From positions 1-64,000 of the forward strand of contig NZ_JADQAQ010000016.1 in NCBI RefSeq assembly GCF_022129445.1: a stretch of DNA of 64,000 bases, read 5' to 3'. Made by a program: the position numbers and the translations under genes. This document shows positions 8,534-17,752 of this stretch, piece by piece. The first letter of the stretch is position 1. Each line of letters starts with the position of its first letter. The notes under the pieces are model-generated. The model made no database searches. It was given only the letters and a program-made list of their open reading frames with translations, and was not told the DNA's origin. The DNA comes from Photobacterium sp. Ph5 (lineage in GTDB: Bacteria; Pseudomonadota; Gammaproteobacteria; Enterobacterales; Vibrionaceae).

Positions 8534-8573
8534 AAAACCGCTAACCTAACAGCGATGGCTGCAAGGTTAGCGG
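8534..8573 (-). terminator. Rho-independent terminator after the M14 peptidase gene
   Basis: On the minus strand a 10-bp stem CCGCTAACCT/AGGTTAGCGG, with a smaller AGC/GCT pair in the loop, is followed by TTTTC. It lies 10 bp after the stop codon of the gene at 8583-9506. Confidence 0.75.
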
Positions 8574-8582
8574 AGTAAAGAG

Positions 8583-9506
8583 TTACTTAGCGTGTTGCTT
8601 TAAGTAATCTAATGCGCCCTTAATCGCGGCAACTTGTGCCATGTTACATTCTTCTTCTGTAACACGTGGGCTATCTGGATAAACCTCTGTTGTCGACGTA
8701 TAAGCAGCGTCTGTCACGCTAGCACATAATCCTAACGCTTTTAGAGGATAGTTAATGACGCCTTCTTGAGTGATTGGCTCACCGATGATATTACCATTGT
8801 GATCTGGCGGCGCAATGTGAGTCACATGACGTACTTCATCAATGATGGCTGTTTGGAATGCATCTTGTGGGTTTTCAGTATCACCCACAACGTAGAAACC
8901 GTCTGGTACACTGTCTTCAATGTATTCTTTTCCATCTCGTGCTGCTAATGCAGGACGGAACTCAGATTCGTCTGTGTCTGTGGTTTCATGTAAATCAATA
9001 TGAGCTAAGAATGTTGTTTTCTGTTCTTGGACAAGTCGCATTAAAGCGGCTGATTCTTCGGCAGGACTATTAGGTACAAATGAGCGGTTTGGATCGACAG
9101 CATTTGGGTTCCAACGGTTGATGGTTTCATAACCCCAAGGGCTGACACAAGGCGCTACTAGAATATTAAAATCACTACTGTAGTTGCCAACTTCTAACGC
9201 CACAAAGGCGAGTGCGCCATGAACACCACTGGTTTCGTAGCCGTGAATACCACCAGTGATTAATACCGTTGGTTTATTCTCATCCCAGTTTCGAGTTTTG
9301 ATTGAAAAAAGCGGGTATTTATCAGGTTCGTAAGACAACGCACCGTATTGAGTGATATCGAATTTATCTTTTAAGGCATCGATTTTAGTAACGACTTGCT
9401 CAAGGTAAGAACGCTTAATGGTTGTTTCTGCTAACCATTGTGCTTTTTCTTCGCTTCCCCACGGTGTTCCAGCTTTACCTATATGGTAGGTAGATGAATT
9501 ATTCAT
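8583..9506 (-). CDS. M14-family zinc metallocarboxypeptidase-like protein
   Basis: A 307-residue cytosolic protein of the M14 carboxypeptidase / succinylglutamate-desuccinylase superfamily. The zinc-ligand pair HxxE is visible as H88-G-Y-E91 within ITGGIHGYE. NPNAVDPNRSF is the family's substrate-binding Asn-Arg region. The third ligand is probably His173 (HIDLHETTDTD). No signal peptide is seen. M14 members of this size act on peptides or N-acyl amino acids, and the substrate cannot be fixed here. It lies between ogt and a phospholipase-like operon, all on the minus strand, with a terminator after it and a hairpin before it, so it is likely transcribed alone. Confidence 0.82.
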   Translation of the reverse strand: MNNSSTYHIGKAGTPWGSEEKAQWLAETTIKRSYLEQVVTKIDALKDKFDITQYGALSYEPDKYPLFSIKTRNWDENKPTVLITGGIHGYETSGVHGALAFVALEVGNYSSDFNILVAPCVSPWGYETINRWNPNAVDPNRSFVPNSPAEESAALMRLVQEQKTTFLAHIDLHETTDTDESEFRPALAARDGKEYIEDSVPDGFYVVGDTENPQDAFQTAIIDEVRHVTHIAPPDHNGNIIGEPITQEGVINYPLKALGLCASVTDAAYTSTTEVYPDSPRVTEEECNMAQVAAIKGALDYLKQHAK

Positions 9507-9594
9507 GGCGGTACCTATTTATAAATTTATTATGAGTATAGGTAGAGAGTATCAGGTGGGGAAATTAAGGTAAATGCTCGTGGGTTATATAAAC

Positions 9595-9623
9595 CTTAGC
9601 CATAACGACGGGTTATGGCTAAG
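9595..9623 (-). terminator. Stem-loop terminator of the lipase/PLD operon
   Basis: A 12-bp perfect stem CTTAGCCATAAC/GTTATGGCTAAG with a 5-base loop lies about 25 bp after the PLD-like gene. On the minus strand it is followed by GTTTATAT, a weak U tract, so termination is likely but not certain. Confidence 0.55.
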
Positions 9624-9647
9624 TAAATATGCGTATTATGCTACGGG

Positions 9648-11498
9648 TTAAGGCTGAACTCCGTTATAAGCAAAAGGTGATGAGTATTTCCATAAAGGCT
9701 CCCAGTATTCGGTGAGTAATTCATTAACGAATTCACCTTCAATCAGGTTATTGAACTCAGATAGAAAACCAGGATAAAGGTTATCTGAACCAATAATACA
9801 AACCTCATCATCCACAATCATGATTTTGGCATGGTTAGCAGGAGCACATTCAACCCTATCATAAACATAACCACTAGCATTAATAGTGGCGTAAAAAGGG
9901 TGACCGATCAGACCATTTTGTGGTTTTTCTCGTGTCAGCGTACGTTGCTTTAATGTCGCTGTTTTTCCTTCTTCAGGCAGTTGTGGCCATTTGTAGGTTT
10001 CCCCTTCAATAGTTTTATCTTCTGGGATCTGATCGGTATAAACAAAAGGTGCGATATATAAGCGAGACAAAGCCTCTGCTCGTTGACCGTCAATATCATC
10101 GAGTAATTTGTCCGTATCGACATCGTGTGTCATGTAATACTCAAGTAATCCAAAGGTTCTGACGGCACCTGAACCAAAGGAATATTGATCTCCTGCAGCG
10201 CCAGCGCCAGCATCTAATGCGGAAACCACAATTTGCACTTCAAGTGATTTATTTTTCAACAAGGCTTCAAGGATCCAATGACAAACTGAGTGATCTCGCC
10301 AGTCTTTCTTCCATGCACTAATGATGTCTTGCTGAGAAAGTCGAAGCACTTTTTGAGCATTTAAGATCAGGTTCTTTTTCATTAGCTCAGAGCCAATTTT
10401 AAAGTCGGTATTTCGGTTCAATCCTGTCCAATATTTGCCCACAATTAAGATACGATCAGCAGGCTTATAGTTTTCGAACTGTTCATAAGTTTGGTATGTC
10501 AAACGCTCTGCAAATACATCGGTATTGAGATCTGATAGCGAACGTAAATCAAACGATTGCATAGCAAATACAGGAGGTAGTGATTCAACAGTCGGTGGGG
10601 TTGAATCTTCGCCAGATTGAATACCTGTTTGATGCATATCTAAAAGTTGGGTTTGCTTTTCATGCATGTAGTCTTGGACATAACTTAATGCTAGAGGATC
10701 ACTTGGATACGCAGGATCATCGTCTTGGTTTATCCAACTCATGGAGGCAATATCAAAACACTCTTTCGTTAGTAAATAAGTATCCGCCTCCCACATTTTA
10801 TTGAGATATAGCTGAGCACCATAGGTTGCATCACCATGAACTACAGCTGAAACATCGTGTACCGGAGGGTAGCTTCTAAACAAATCCATATTGAGGTTAT
10901 GACCACCAGAAAGTGATTCAACACCGTCAATCGCAATGATTTTTGAATGGTTCCATGTCATTTTTGTGCCGTAACTTGAAACCAGCTCTGGGGGTAATAG
11001 TTTCTTTTGTAGTGATTGCTTAGACCCTGCGACACGCTCGTAAAAACGCCCTACAACAAACTCTGGCATCACTTCCCAATAAGCGGAACGCTCTTCAATT
11101 AAACGTTTTAGGGCGTCTTTAAAAGCGACAAGGTTCTCTGGCTCATAGATAGGATAAAGTGGTGTTTGACCAAACAAAAAGCGGAACTGGGTAGATTCTG
11201 TTCGCCCCATTTTGGTTGATAATGCAGTATCTATTGCACCTAAAATCGGTTTCCCCCAGTCGGGATCGGGGCTATTTAAAGATGATAGATCGCAGCGATA
11301 ACGCGCTTTCTGGATAATTTCTACAATCGCACGTTCAAATTCTGCTTGGCGCTCATAAGCGCGAGGCATAATTGCGGGACCAAAAGGCATCCCCCAGATG
11401 CTAGGTGTATCTAATAGGCGAACATAGTTGTTTTTACTGTCGTAATAAAACAGATCATGTGCCATTAATTCATTTTTTACGTCGTCGATTTTACTCAT
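9648..11498 (-). CDS. Phospholipase D-superfamily protein with two HKD motifs
   Basis: A 616-residue protein with both halves of a PLD catalytic site. The first HKD motif is NHSKIIAID (H184, K186, D191), followed by GGHNLNMD. The second is NHAKIMIVD (H556, K558, D563), followed by GSDNLYPG. Two HKD motifs form one active site that cleaves or transfers phosphodiesters, usually of phospholipids. There is no signal peptide or transmembrane segment. The roughly 360 residues between the motifs are long for a simple synthase and more like eukaryote-type or effector PLDs. The gene follows the Tat-exported lipase-like gene by 52 bp on the same strand, so they form an operon. No type VI secretion gene is near. 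The substrate is inferred only. Confidence 0.85.
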   Translation of the reverse strand: MSKIDDVKNELMAHDLFYYDSKNNYVRLLDTPSIWGMPFGPAIMPRAYERQAEFERAIVEIIQKARYRCDLSSLNSPDPDWGKPILGAIDTALSTKMGRTESTQFRFLFGQTPLYPIYEPENLVAFKDALKRLIEERSAYWEVMPEFVVGRFYERVAGSKQSLQKKLLPPELVSSYGTKMTWNHSKIIAIDGVESLSGGHNLNMDLFRSYPPVHDVSAVVHGDATYGAQLYLNKMWEADTYLLTKECFDIASMSWINQDDDPAYPSDPLALSYVQDYMHEKQTQLLDMHQTGIQSGEDSTPPTVESLPPVFAMQSFDLRSLSDLNTDVFAERLTYQTYEQFENYKPADRILIVGKYWTGLNRNTDFKIGSELMKKNLILNAQKVLRLSQQDIISAWKKDWRDHSVCHWILEALLKNKSLEVQIVVSALDAGAGAAGDQYSFGSGAVRTFGLLEYYMTHDVDTDKLLDDIDGQRAEALSRLYIAPFVYTDQIPEDKTIEGETYKWPQLPEEGKTATLKQRTLTREKPQNGLIGHPFYATINASGYVYDRVECAPANHAKIMIVDDEVCIIGSDNLYPGFLSEFNNLIEGEFVNELLTEYWEPLWKYSSPFAYNGVQP

Positions 11499-11550
11499 TT
11501 TACTCTCTGCGGGTAACTAACTGTTTTATGTATTTCTGATGGGTTAATGG

Positions 11551-12879
11551 CTATAAAAATTTCCAATTCACCCAACCTTTACCTTGACGCTCAGTGGTCA
11601 CAGGGTAAGAGAGTTTGTAGGGTGGATTACCCACTACATCTTCCATGTAGTATGTGTTTGATGGACGGTAGCCATGAATGGAAGAAATACGACGAACATA
11701 AGGACGCCCCGTGAGTTGACTGGTACGTGTTTCTCCACCGCCCATAAGATCAAATTCACGGTGGAACATATGTATATGCTGGCGTAGCGCTAATACATCG
11801 GTCTCAACGGCGCATGGTGTTGTAAATTGGCTTCCCCATTGCGTTAAGTAACCGCGAGCCATTTTGTAAATTAGCTCAGGCACTGCTGCTACATTGCTAT
11901 TTAAGTTTTTCGCATCATATCCACCATCAACGGTAGTATTACCAGCAACAGTGCCGTGACGACCACGACATGCATATAACTCATAGCCTTGAGGTTGAGG
12001 ATAGCTATCATCAGGAGCTAGCGGATCTTTTTGCTGTGCTTCGTTTGCCATAACGCTCCAACTAGGTTCTCGTTTTAGCCAATTAAACCAAGATTGATCG
12101 TGAATATGGATCTCGTTATCTTCGCCACGCATGCGACCATTAGGACGAGGAACGACAGCTTGAAAAGCGTGATCGATACTATTGATGTTATTTGACATAT
12201 CCCAAGCGTAAACACCAACGTAGTTTGCAACGTTAGGTGGTAACTGAGTAAGTAGACCATACCAAGCACCAAAGCCCGGTACAGGATCTATCGCAAAAAT
12301 ATTAATAGATGTGTTACGAACTTTTTCATCACCATAGGCATACAAAAACCATGCAGCAATAATCGCTTCACATGCCCCACGGCTGTGACCAATAAAATTA
12401 ATGGTTTCTGCTTTACTCGCTGCTGCAATATTTGCTCCATGCAGTGCTAAAGCCGGCATAGAGTGACCTTTAGCTGCTTCAATTAAAGAATGTTGGTCAC
12501 CATTAATATAATCACTAATATCTGATTTTAATGATTTAGGAATAACAAGAGGACCGTTTACTAATAAAGGCTCACTTGTTTGTGATACTGCCCAATCATT
12601 TTCACCACAGCCCCGAACGCTTTTACCGAAGCCATTTAATTCTTTAATAATTCTCACAGGAATGTATCCTGTTGAAGGTAGATAAATATTTTTATCGCTA
12701 TCTTTTCGTGATACTTCACCTTCATCTCGGCTACAACTTGTACCGCAGAAAGAGACTGTAATAGCTGATGTGTTCTGGTTTAGCGAGAAGCGTGGTAAGG
12801 CTGATACCGGTGAACTTAGGAATATCCCTGCTGATCCTAAAAGTCCAGATTTTAGAAAGTTTCGTCTATTTACAAGCAT
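11551..12879 (-). CDS. Tat-exported alpha/beta-hydrolase (lipase-like) protein
   Basis: A 442-residue protein starting with a twin-arginine signal: NRRNFLKS (R5, R6), a hydrophobic stretch, and a PVSA cleavage region near residue 27. The mature part carries the nucleophile elbow INFIGHSRGAC (Ser166), of the GxSRGA type seen in Tle/DUF2235-like lipases, followed by INIFAIDPVPGFG, where the Asp could be the catalytic acid. A Cys-rich start (FCGTSCSRDEG) and GCGEND may form disulfides, which would fit folding before Tat export. The catalytic His is not assigned with confidence; the segment with ACRGRHGTVAG is one candidate. It heads an operon with the PLD-like gene. Substrate and target are unknown. 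Confidence 0.75.
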   Translation of the reverse strand: MLVNRRNFLKSGLLGSAGIFLSSPVSALPRFSLNQNTSAITVSFCGTSCSRDEGEVSRKDSDKNIYLPSTGYIPVRIIKELNGFGKSVRGCGENDWAVSQTSEPLLVNGPLVIPKSLKSDISDYINGDQHSLIEAAKGHSMPALALHGANIAAASKAETINFIGHSRGACEAIIAAWFLYAYGDEKVRNTSINIFAIDPVPGFGAWYGLLTQLPPNVANYVGVYAWDMSNNINSIDHAFQAVVPRPNGRMRGEDNEIHIHDQSWFNWLKREPSWSVMANEAQQKDPLAPDDSYPQPQGYELYACRGRHGTVAGNTTVDGGYDAKNLNSNVAAVPELIYKMARGYLTQWGSQFTTPCAVETDVLALRQHIHMFHREFDLMGGGETRTSQLTGRPYVRRISSIHGYRPSNTYYMEDVVGNPPYKLSYPVTTERQGKGWVNWKFL

Positions 12880-13262
12880 ACTAATTATAATAATAGTTAT
12901 TGTTAATATGACGATTTAAATATAATTAAATATTAAGAATTAAATTTAATTTAGCTATTTAAATTGTCATTTGATTGATGGGGTATAATTTTATTTGAGC
13001 GTTCTTTTATTTAAGTTAATTGTTAATATTGGTGAGTAAAATAAATCGATGATGAATATAACGCTTGCTATATTTTAATATAATCTTGTTACTCAAATAA
13101 AGGAGATGCATATAAGCATTAAAGTGCGCTATATGCAAACAATTTACCACATAAGGCTGAGAAACGCCGTTCAATTATGCAAGTAGACGTACGAGATGGT
13201 TGCTTAGCATACAACATAAAAGATATGCATTATGGTCAATATTAAGTTGCAATAAAGTACTA
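12880..13262. other. AT-rich divergent intergenic region upstream of the lipase operon and dps
   Basis: No gene is supported. It must hold the promoter of the minus-strand lipase/PLD operon and the upstream control region of dps. A short frame at 13106 with GGAG abutting its ATG has no spacer and was not accepted. Confidence 0.5.
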
Positions 13263-13290
13263 TTGTCACAAAAATCAAAAGGGATATAGT
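13263..13290 (+). promoter_or_regulatory. Predicted sigma-70 type promoter of dps
   Basis: TTGTCA at 13263-13268 and TATAGT at 13285-13290 are separated by 16 bases. They sit about 40 bp before the dps start codon, giving a short leader. This is prediction from consensus similarity only; many dps promoters also use sigma-S, which has a similar -10 element. Confidence 0.5.
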
Positions 13291-13328
13291 GATTTCGTTG
13301 TTACAAATTATCTATTTTGGAGAAGACG

Positions 13329-13862
13329 ATGAGTACTATCTTGAATGAATCACAAATTGAAGATGCAAAACAACACCTTACTCGTCCTCTAGCCACACCT
13401 ACAGATTTAAGTGTAGACGCGACTAAAGAGATCAGTGGTGCACTAACAGCTATTCTTGCTGATGTTTATGCAATTTATATGAAGACCAAAAACTTCCATT
13501 GGCATATGAGTGGCGCACATTTTCGTGATTATCACTTAATGCTTGATGAGCAAAGTGTTCAATTGTTTGCAATGACAGATGATATTGCCGAACGTGTACG
13601 TAAAATTGGTGGTAAAACCCTACGTTCTATTGGTGAAATCTCACGTATGCAGCGTATTCTAGATAATGATGCTGATTATGTTGAACCTGCTGATATGCTT
13701 GCTGAACTTTGTAGTGATAACAAACAATTAGCAGCAGAACTTCGTGCAGCACATACATTATGTGATGATTGTGGTGATTATTCATCAGTGAGTATGATTG
13801 ATGATTGGATCGATCAAACTGAACGCCGTGTTTGGTTCCTTTATGAATCATATCGTCATTGA
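13329..13862 (+). CDS. dps: Dps, DNA-protecting ferritin-like protein
   Basis: A 177-residue Dps/miniferritin that forms a 12-subunit shell, oxidises Fe(II) with hydrogen peroxide and protects DNA in starved or oxidatively stressed cells. The inter-subunit ferroxidase site is visible in KNFHWHMSGAHFRDYHLMLDEQ (His, His, Asp and Glu). A C-terminal helix with DDWIDQTERRVWFLYESY follows. The ATG at 13329 is chosen because GGAGAAG lies just upstream at good spacing. An in-frame TTG four codons earlier overlaps that ribosome-binding site and is rejected. The N-terminal tail lacks a strongly Lys-rich stretch, so direct DNA binding may be weak. Confidence 0.93.
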   Translation: MSTILNESQIEDAKQHLTRPLATPTDLSVDATKEISGALTAILADVYAIYMKTKNFHWHMSGAHFRDYHLMLDEQSVQLFAMTDDIAERVRKIGGKTLRSIGEISRMQRILDNDADYVEPADMLAELCSDNKQLAAELRAAHTLCDDCGDYSSVSMIDDWIDQTERRVWFLYESYRH

Positions 13863-13893
13863 TAAGAATAAACATCTATTACGATAGAAAGTG

Positions 13894-13927
13894 AAGCTTC
13901 TCTATACTATAAATAGAGGAGCTTTTT
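13894..13927 (+). terminator. Rho-independent terminator after dps
   Basis: A 12-bp stem AAGCTTCTCTAT/ATAGAGGAGCTT (one G-T pair) with a 7-base loop is followed by TTTTT. It lies about 30 bp after the dps stop. Confidence 0.85.
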
Positions 13928-14063
13928 ATTTGTAGCAAGATGCATTGATAAATAAAGCATAAAAAGAGAAAACATCAAATAATAATGATGAAACAAAGCG
14001 TTATATTTGAAAAAAGTTGGTTTATTTTTTGCAGTTATTCATCTATCACAGTGGGAGAGATGA

Positions 14064-15752
14064 ATGAGTATTGTTGCAGGTGTGATTTCGGAGTCTTGGA
14101 CTTCAGATTTATTACTCATAAAAAAAGAGATAGCTCAACACTTATCGCGTAATCCGACCGATATAAGACATGAGTATTTCGATAATCATTTGTATTTTTG
14201 CCGCGTTGCCATTGATTGTCATCGAGAGTCGAGCTGGGCTGAAAATCATTTACGCTTTTCTATGATTCTTGGGCACACTCTAATCTCTTCTTCATTAACT
14301 CAAGATGTTAATACGCTTTTGCAGCAGAACCTCACTAATATCCCACAATTATTGGCTAAGGCTCAAGGTACGTATTGCGTGTTAGATTATAACAAGCAAC
14401 AGCGTGTATTAACTATTTTTGCTGATAGCTTAGCGATACGCCCACTTTATTATATGAAGTATAAAGGGAGCGTGATTTTTAGTTCCTGTTTACGTTTATT
14501 CGATAAATTAAGTGTGACGTTGACAACCAATTTAGCCGGTGCGACGGAATATGCCGTAGTAGGCTATTCACTTGGTAACAAAACCCATTATAACGAAGTG
14601 TACTCTATTCAACCGGGAGAAAAATTAACACTAACAAGCTCTACACTTGTTAAAGATCGATATTTCCGTTGGTCAGATATGCCATTTAATTGTATTGATG
14701 ATGGTGAGGGTTTACTTCAGTTAGATTGTGCATTTAAACAAGCGGTCGATCTGGCAATAGGCAATGATCTTCATGCAATAAGTACACTATCTGGAGGGTT
14801 AGATTCTCGTGTCATTGTCGCTGAGTTATTAAAGCGTGGAACAAAATTAGAATGTATGAATTTTTCCTATCAACGCTCGCAAGATGAGGTTTATGCTGAA
14901 ATTTTCGCACAGCGCCATGATTTTCCGCTGCACATTGTGAATGTTAGTGATACTCAAGAGCAGAGTATTGAGCAGCGTTTAGGACATTATTGGAGAGCAA
15001 CACAGTATCAATTTTATCAGCAGGTTGAGAGGCCACGGCTGGTTTGGTCGGGTAATGGCGGTAGTGTGTGCATTGGTATGGTGTTTTGTGATGATAATAT
15101 TCTTGCGGCATGTGCCAGTGGTGATCCTTTCGCTGTGGCAAAAGCGTATTTGAAACATCAACATGCTTATATTCCTAAGCGAATGGTTAAACAAGGTGCG
15201 AAATTACAGCAGCAGCTAGAGCAAAACATTGTTGAATGTTTATGTCAGTATTCACACCTACCGCTAGATAAAGCCTTTCAACTCTTTTTATGGGAAAACG
15301 ATCAACATCAACATATTGCTCCTGCATTAGAAGATATGGATAAATTTCGATTAGATTTTCATTTGCCGTTTTACAGCAAAGCAATGCTGAAAGTCATGTT
15401 TGCATTACCTGTTCATTCAGCAGTAAAACATCAACTCTATATGAAGTGGCTCAATCAGTCGTATCCGGAAGCATTACTCACGCCATGGCAAACCTATCCT
15501 GGACATTTACCTTGTCCTTTAAAAAACAATCTCTTACCGCCTCTAAGCCAGTGGCAATTGGCGGCTAATGTGAGAAACAAACTTGATCTGCTTAAAATAG
15601 GTATCAGTACTTTATTTGATGCGAAAGGTGAGTTTTATAATCGTCATTATCTTGGGGCTAATTGCGTACTGACGGCATTAGGGCTATACCGTGGCGAATC
15701 GACATTGAATGTTGTTAAGCGTATGAATCAAGTCCTGAAATCCCCTCATTAG
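14064..15752 (+). CDS. Asparagine-synthetase-like protein lacking the glutaminase cysteine
   Basis: A 562-residue homologue of AsnB-type enzymes. The N-terminal region keeps the Ntn-amidotransferase layout (MSIVAG, then IRPLYY at about 125-130) but has Ser where the catalytic Cys2 of MCGI should be, so glutaminase activity is not expected. The C-terminal synthetase domain has an intact ATP-pyrophosphatase loop, STLSGGLDSR (S243-S248), and NGGSVC further on. Such enzymes adenylate a carboxylate and attack it with ammonia or an internal or external amine. Known relatives without Cys2 include beta-lactam and carbapenam synthetases and lasso cyclases, all cited only as families. The start follows GGGAGAGATGA. 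A Nudix hydrolase gene lies 65 bp downstream, probably in the same transcript. No lasso precursor or B-protein gene is seen. The true substrate is unknown. Confidence 0.8.
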   Translation: MSIVAGVISESWTSDLLLIKKEIAQHLSRNPTDIRHEYFDNHLYFCRVAIDCHRESSWAENHLRFSMILGHTLISSSLTQDVNTLLQQNLTNIPQLLAKAQGTYCVLDYNKQQRVLTIFADSLAIRPLYYMKYKGSVIFSSCLRLFDKLSVTLTTNLAGATEYAVVGYSLGNKTHYNEVYSIQPGEKLTLTSSTLVKDRYFRWSDMPFNCIDDGEGLLQLDCAFKQAVDLAIGNDLHAISTLSGGLDSRVIVAELLKRGTKLECMNFSYQRSQDEVYAEIFAQRHDFPLHIVNVSDTQEQSIEQRLGHYWRATQYQFYQQVERPRLVWSGNGGSVCIGMVFCDDNILAACASGDPFAVAKAYLKHQHAYIPKRMVKQGAKLQQQLEQNIVECLCQYSHLPLDKAFQLFLWENDQHQHIAPALEDMDKFRLDFHLPFYSKAMLKVMFALPVHSAVKHQLYMKWLNQSYPEALLTPWQTYPGHLPCPLKNNLLPPLSQWQLAANVRNKLDLLKIGISTLFDAKGEFYNRHYLGANCVLTALGLYRGESTLNVVKRMNQVLKSPH

Positions 15753-15817
15753 TAATCATCGGCAGAGTTAGCTAAAATACGCAGCCTAGTTATCGACAGT
15801 GATGAGTTCTGCGTTAT

Positions 15818-16360
15818 ATGCGATTTTTAAAACTATCTGTTCACCCTGATCTTTCCAATATTGACTTTAATACAACGGACTTAGCTATATTTCAACGCGA
15901 TGCTGCAAGAGCCATTGTATTAAATGGTGAAGATATTTTGATGTTATACACAGAGCGTTATCATGATTACACTTTACCTGGTGGCGGTATTGATGTTGGT
16001 GAAGATCAAGTTGAAGGCTTGATCCGTGAATTACAAGAAGAAACCGGTGCCAGAAATATTCGAGATATTAAAGCGTTTGGTCAATATGACGAATATCGCC
16101 CGTGGTATAAGCCAGATCATGATGTGGTTTATATGAAATCATACTGTTACATTTGTACTATTGATAAAGAGTTAGGCGCAACTCGCTTTGAAGATTATGA
16201 AATTAAAAATGGCATGAAGCCGGTATGGATCAACATTTTTGATGCGATAGCGCACAATGAAGAAACGATGAAACATTCAGATAAAAAGGGAATGTCGATT
16301 GAGCGTGAAACTTTTTTATTGAAGTTGATAGCAGAAGAGTTAATAACCGTTAATGTATAA
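15818..16360 (+). CDS. Nudix hydrolase
   Basis: A 180-residue protein with a complete Nudix box, GGIDVGEDQVEGLIRELQEE followed by TGA, which fits the G-x5-E-x7-REUXEEXGU pattern. This box binds Mg or Mn and hydrolyses a nucleoside diphosphate linked to another group. The N-terminal FQRDAARAIVLNGEDILMLYTERYHDYTLPGGG is a normal start of the fold. The exact substrate cannot be predicted. The gene follows the asparagine-synthetase-like gene by 65 bp and could process its product or by-product, which is inference. No strong ribosome-binding site is visible before the ATG. Confidence 0.88.
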   Translation: MRFLKLSVHPDLSNIDFNTTDLAIFQRDAARAIVLNGEDILMLYTERYHDYTLPGGGIDVGEDQVEGLIRELQEETGARNIRDIKAFGQYDEYRPWYKPDHDVVYMKSYCYICTIDKELGATRFEDYEIKNGMKPVWINIFDAIAHNEETMKHSDKKGMSIERETFLLKLIAEELITVNV

Positions 16361-16510
16361 AATGGAGGCATGGAGTCTTAATGATGACCAGTGAAGCCAT
16401 TTAATAGTACAACTAATCGAAAAAGTACTGAGCTATAGCCTAACGCTGTTTGATCGTGTTTTTACACTTTAGGTTTACAGAAGACGGGAAAGAAGCGATA
16501 TCAGAATAAT

Positions 16511-16539
16511 AAAAAAGCCTAATCGCTATGCAATTAGGC
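16511..16539 (-). terminator. Rho-independent terminator after the YebC-family gene
   Basis: On the minus strand GCCTAAT/ATTAGGC (7 bp, extended by neighbouring pairs) with a 9-base loop is followed by TTTTTT. It lies about 70 bp after the stop of the gene at 16609. Confidence 0.8.
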
Positions 16540-16608
16540 CTTCTAGAACACATAAATTATCTTAATTTACATGTATTACACCATGGGTGAACCATAGCAA
16601 ACTAAATA

Positions 16609-17331
16609 TTAGTCAGCCATTTCTGCATTGTGGTAAACGTTTTGTACGTCATCACAATCATTCAATGCATCAAGGAATTTCTCGAACATTGCAATATCGT
16701 CACCAGCTAATTCAGTCATTGTCTGTGGAACGAAAGAGATTTCTTCCACATCTAATGTTACTTCTGGCATTGTAGCTGCAATAGCATTTTTGATTTTGAA
16801 GAATTCAGTGTGAGGTGCGTAAACAGTGATCACACCGTCTTCACATGTGATGTCAGTAACATCTGCATCTTCCATCATTAGATTCTCAAGAACTGCTTCT
16901 TCATCAGTACCTTTGAATTCAAAAACTGCTTGGTGCTCAAACATGTGGCCAACAGTACCTGGACTACCAATTTTTGCATTGTTTTTAACGAATGCTTGGC
17001 GAACGTCCATGAAAGTACGGTTGTTGTTGTCTGTTAGACAGTCAACGATAACCATGCAGTTACCAGGACCAAAACCTTCGTAACGTGCTGTTGCGTAATC
17101 TTCACCGCCGCCACCTTTAGCCTTATCAATTGCTTTTTCGATAACGTGGCTTGGCACCTGATCTTTCTTCGCTTTTTCGATAAGACGGCGAAGCGCTAGG
17201 TTAGCTTCTGGATCAGGGCTACCGTTCTTAGCACAAACGTAGATCTCTTTACCGTACTTTGAGTAAACTTTGATCTTAGCGCCTTGGGTTTTTGCCATAG
17301 ACAATTTGCGTACTTCGAACTTTCTTCCCAT
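16609..17331 (-). CDS. YebC/PmpR-family protein (YeeN type)
   Basis: A 240-residue cytoplasmic protein of the YebC/PmpR family. Members have been described as DNA-binding regulators, and more recently as helping ribosomes through difficult peptide sequences; which applies here is unknown. Visible landmarks are MGRKFEVR at the start, [28 protein letters not shown], the [20 protein letters not shown] block and [22 protein letters not shown]. The short N-terminus and GRKxEVRK start match the YeeN branch more than the YebC branch with its AGHSKWANI motif. It is transcribed alone, with a terminator after it. Confidence 0.9.
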   Translation of the reverse strand: MGRKFEVRKLSMAKTQGAKIKVYSKYGKEIYVCAKNGSPDPEANLALRRLIEKAKKDQVPSHVIEKAIDKAKGGGGEDYATARYEGFGPGNCMVIVDCLTDNNNRTFMDVRQAFVKNNAKIGSPGTVGHMFEHQAVFEFKGTDEEAVLENLMMEDADVTDITCEDGVITVYAPHTEFFKIKNAIAATMPEVTLDVEEISFVPQTMTELAGDDIAMFEKFLDALNDCDDVQNVYHNAEMAD

Positions 17332-17752
17332 GAGGAATCACTCTCTTTTACTATGTGTGACGGTCAATTTTGCAGGGATTTTACCAGTAACCCCCCCATT
17401 ATTACTAGCGTGATCTGCTATTTAGCATTAGAAAACCGTATTTTTTCTCACTTGATTGAAGGTGAGAATCTCGGAAAAGTTACATCTTTTTAATTACTGT
17501 GATAATGCGTTTATTTTTGATTAACAAATTGAAACGCTATTTATATATTTCCCAAGCAGATAAATATCATAAACTAATAAATCACCTTAATAATAACTCA
17601 TAAAAATAAAGGTATTTAATTTCATGTTTCTTATATTACGGTAAATTATTGTAGATTATTTCATTAAATTCTCACTGTATAAGAATTTAATTTGCAGCAA
17701 GGCTCTTTATTAGTTAAAAGTAATCATCATACAAAAACAAGAAGCCACCAAC
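17332..17752. other. AT-rich divergent intergenic region
   Basis: Holds the promoters of the minus-strand YebC-family gene and the plus-strand IclR gene. A 7-bp inverted repeat TTCTCAC/GTGAGAA at 17445-17468 could be an operator or a small hairpin. A 69-codon plus-strand frame at 17284-17493 overlaps the YebC start and shows no protein-like features. Confidence 0.4.

Noticed and set aside
12886-12904. Fur-box-like sequence TATAATAATAGTTATTGTT before the lipase gene
   Set aside because: Only 13 of 19 positions match the consensus in a very AT-rich stretch, which is not better than expected by chance.
13106-13186. A 26-codon frame upstream of dps
   Set aside because: The GGAG touches the ATG with no spacer, and the translation is not protein-like.
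13986-14153. A 55-codon frame overlapping the asparagine-synthetase-like start, considered as a lasso precursor
   Set aside because: There is no ribosome-binding site, it overlaps the next gene in another frame, and no B-protein or leader-like pattern is present. The lasso-peptide idea is therefore not supported.
17284-17493. A 69-codon plus-strand frame over the start of the YebC-family gene
   Set aside because: It is antisense to a real gene and has no family features.
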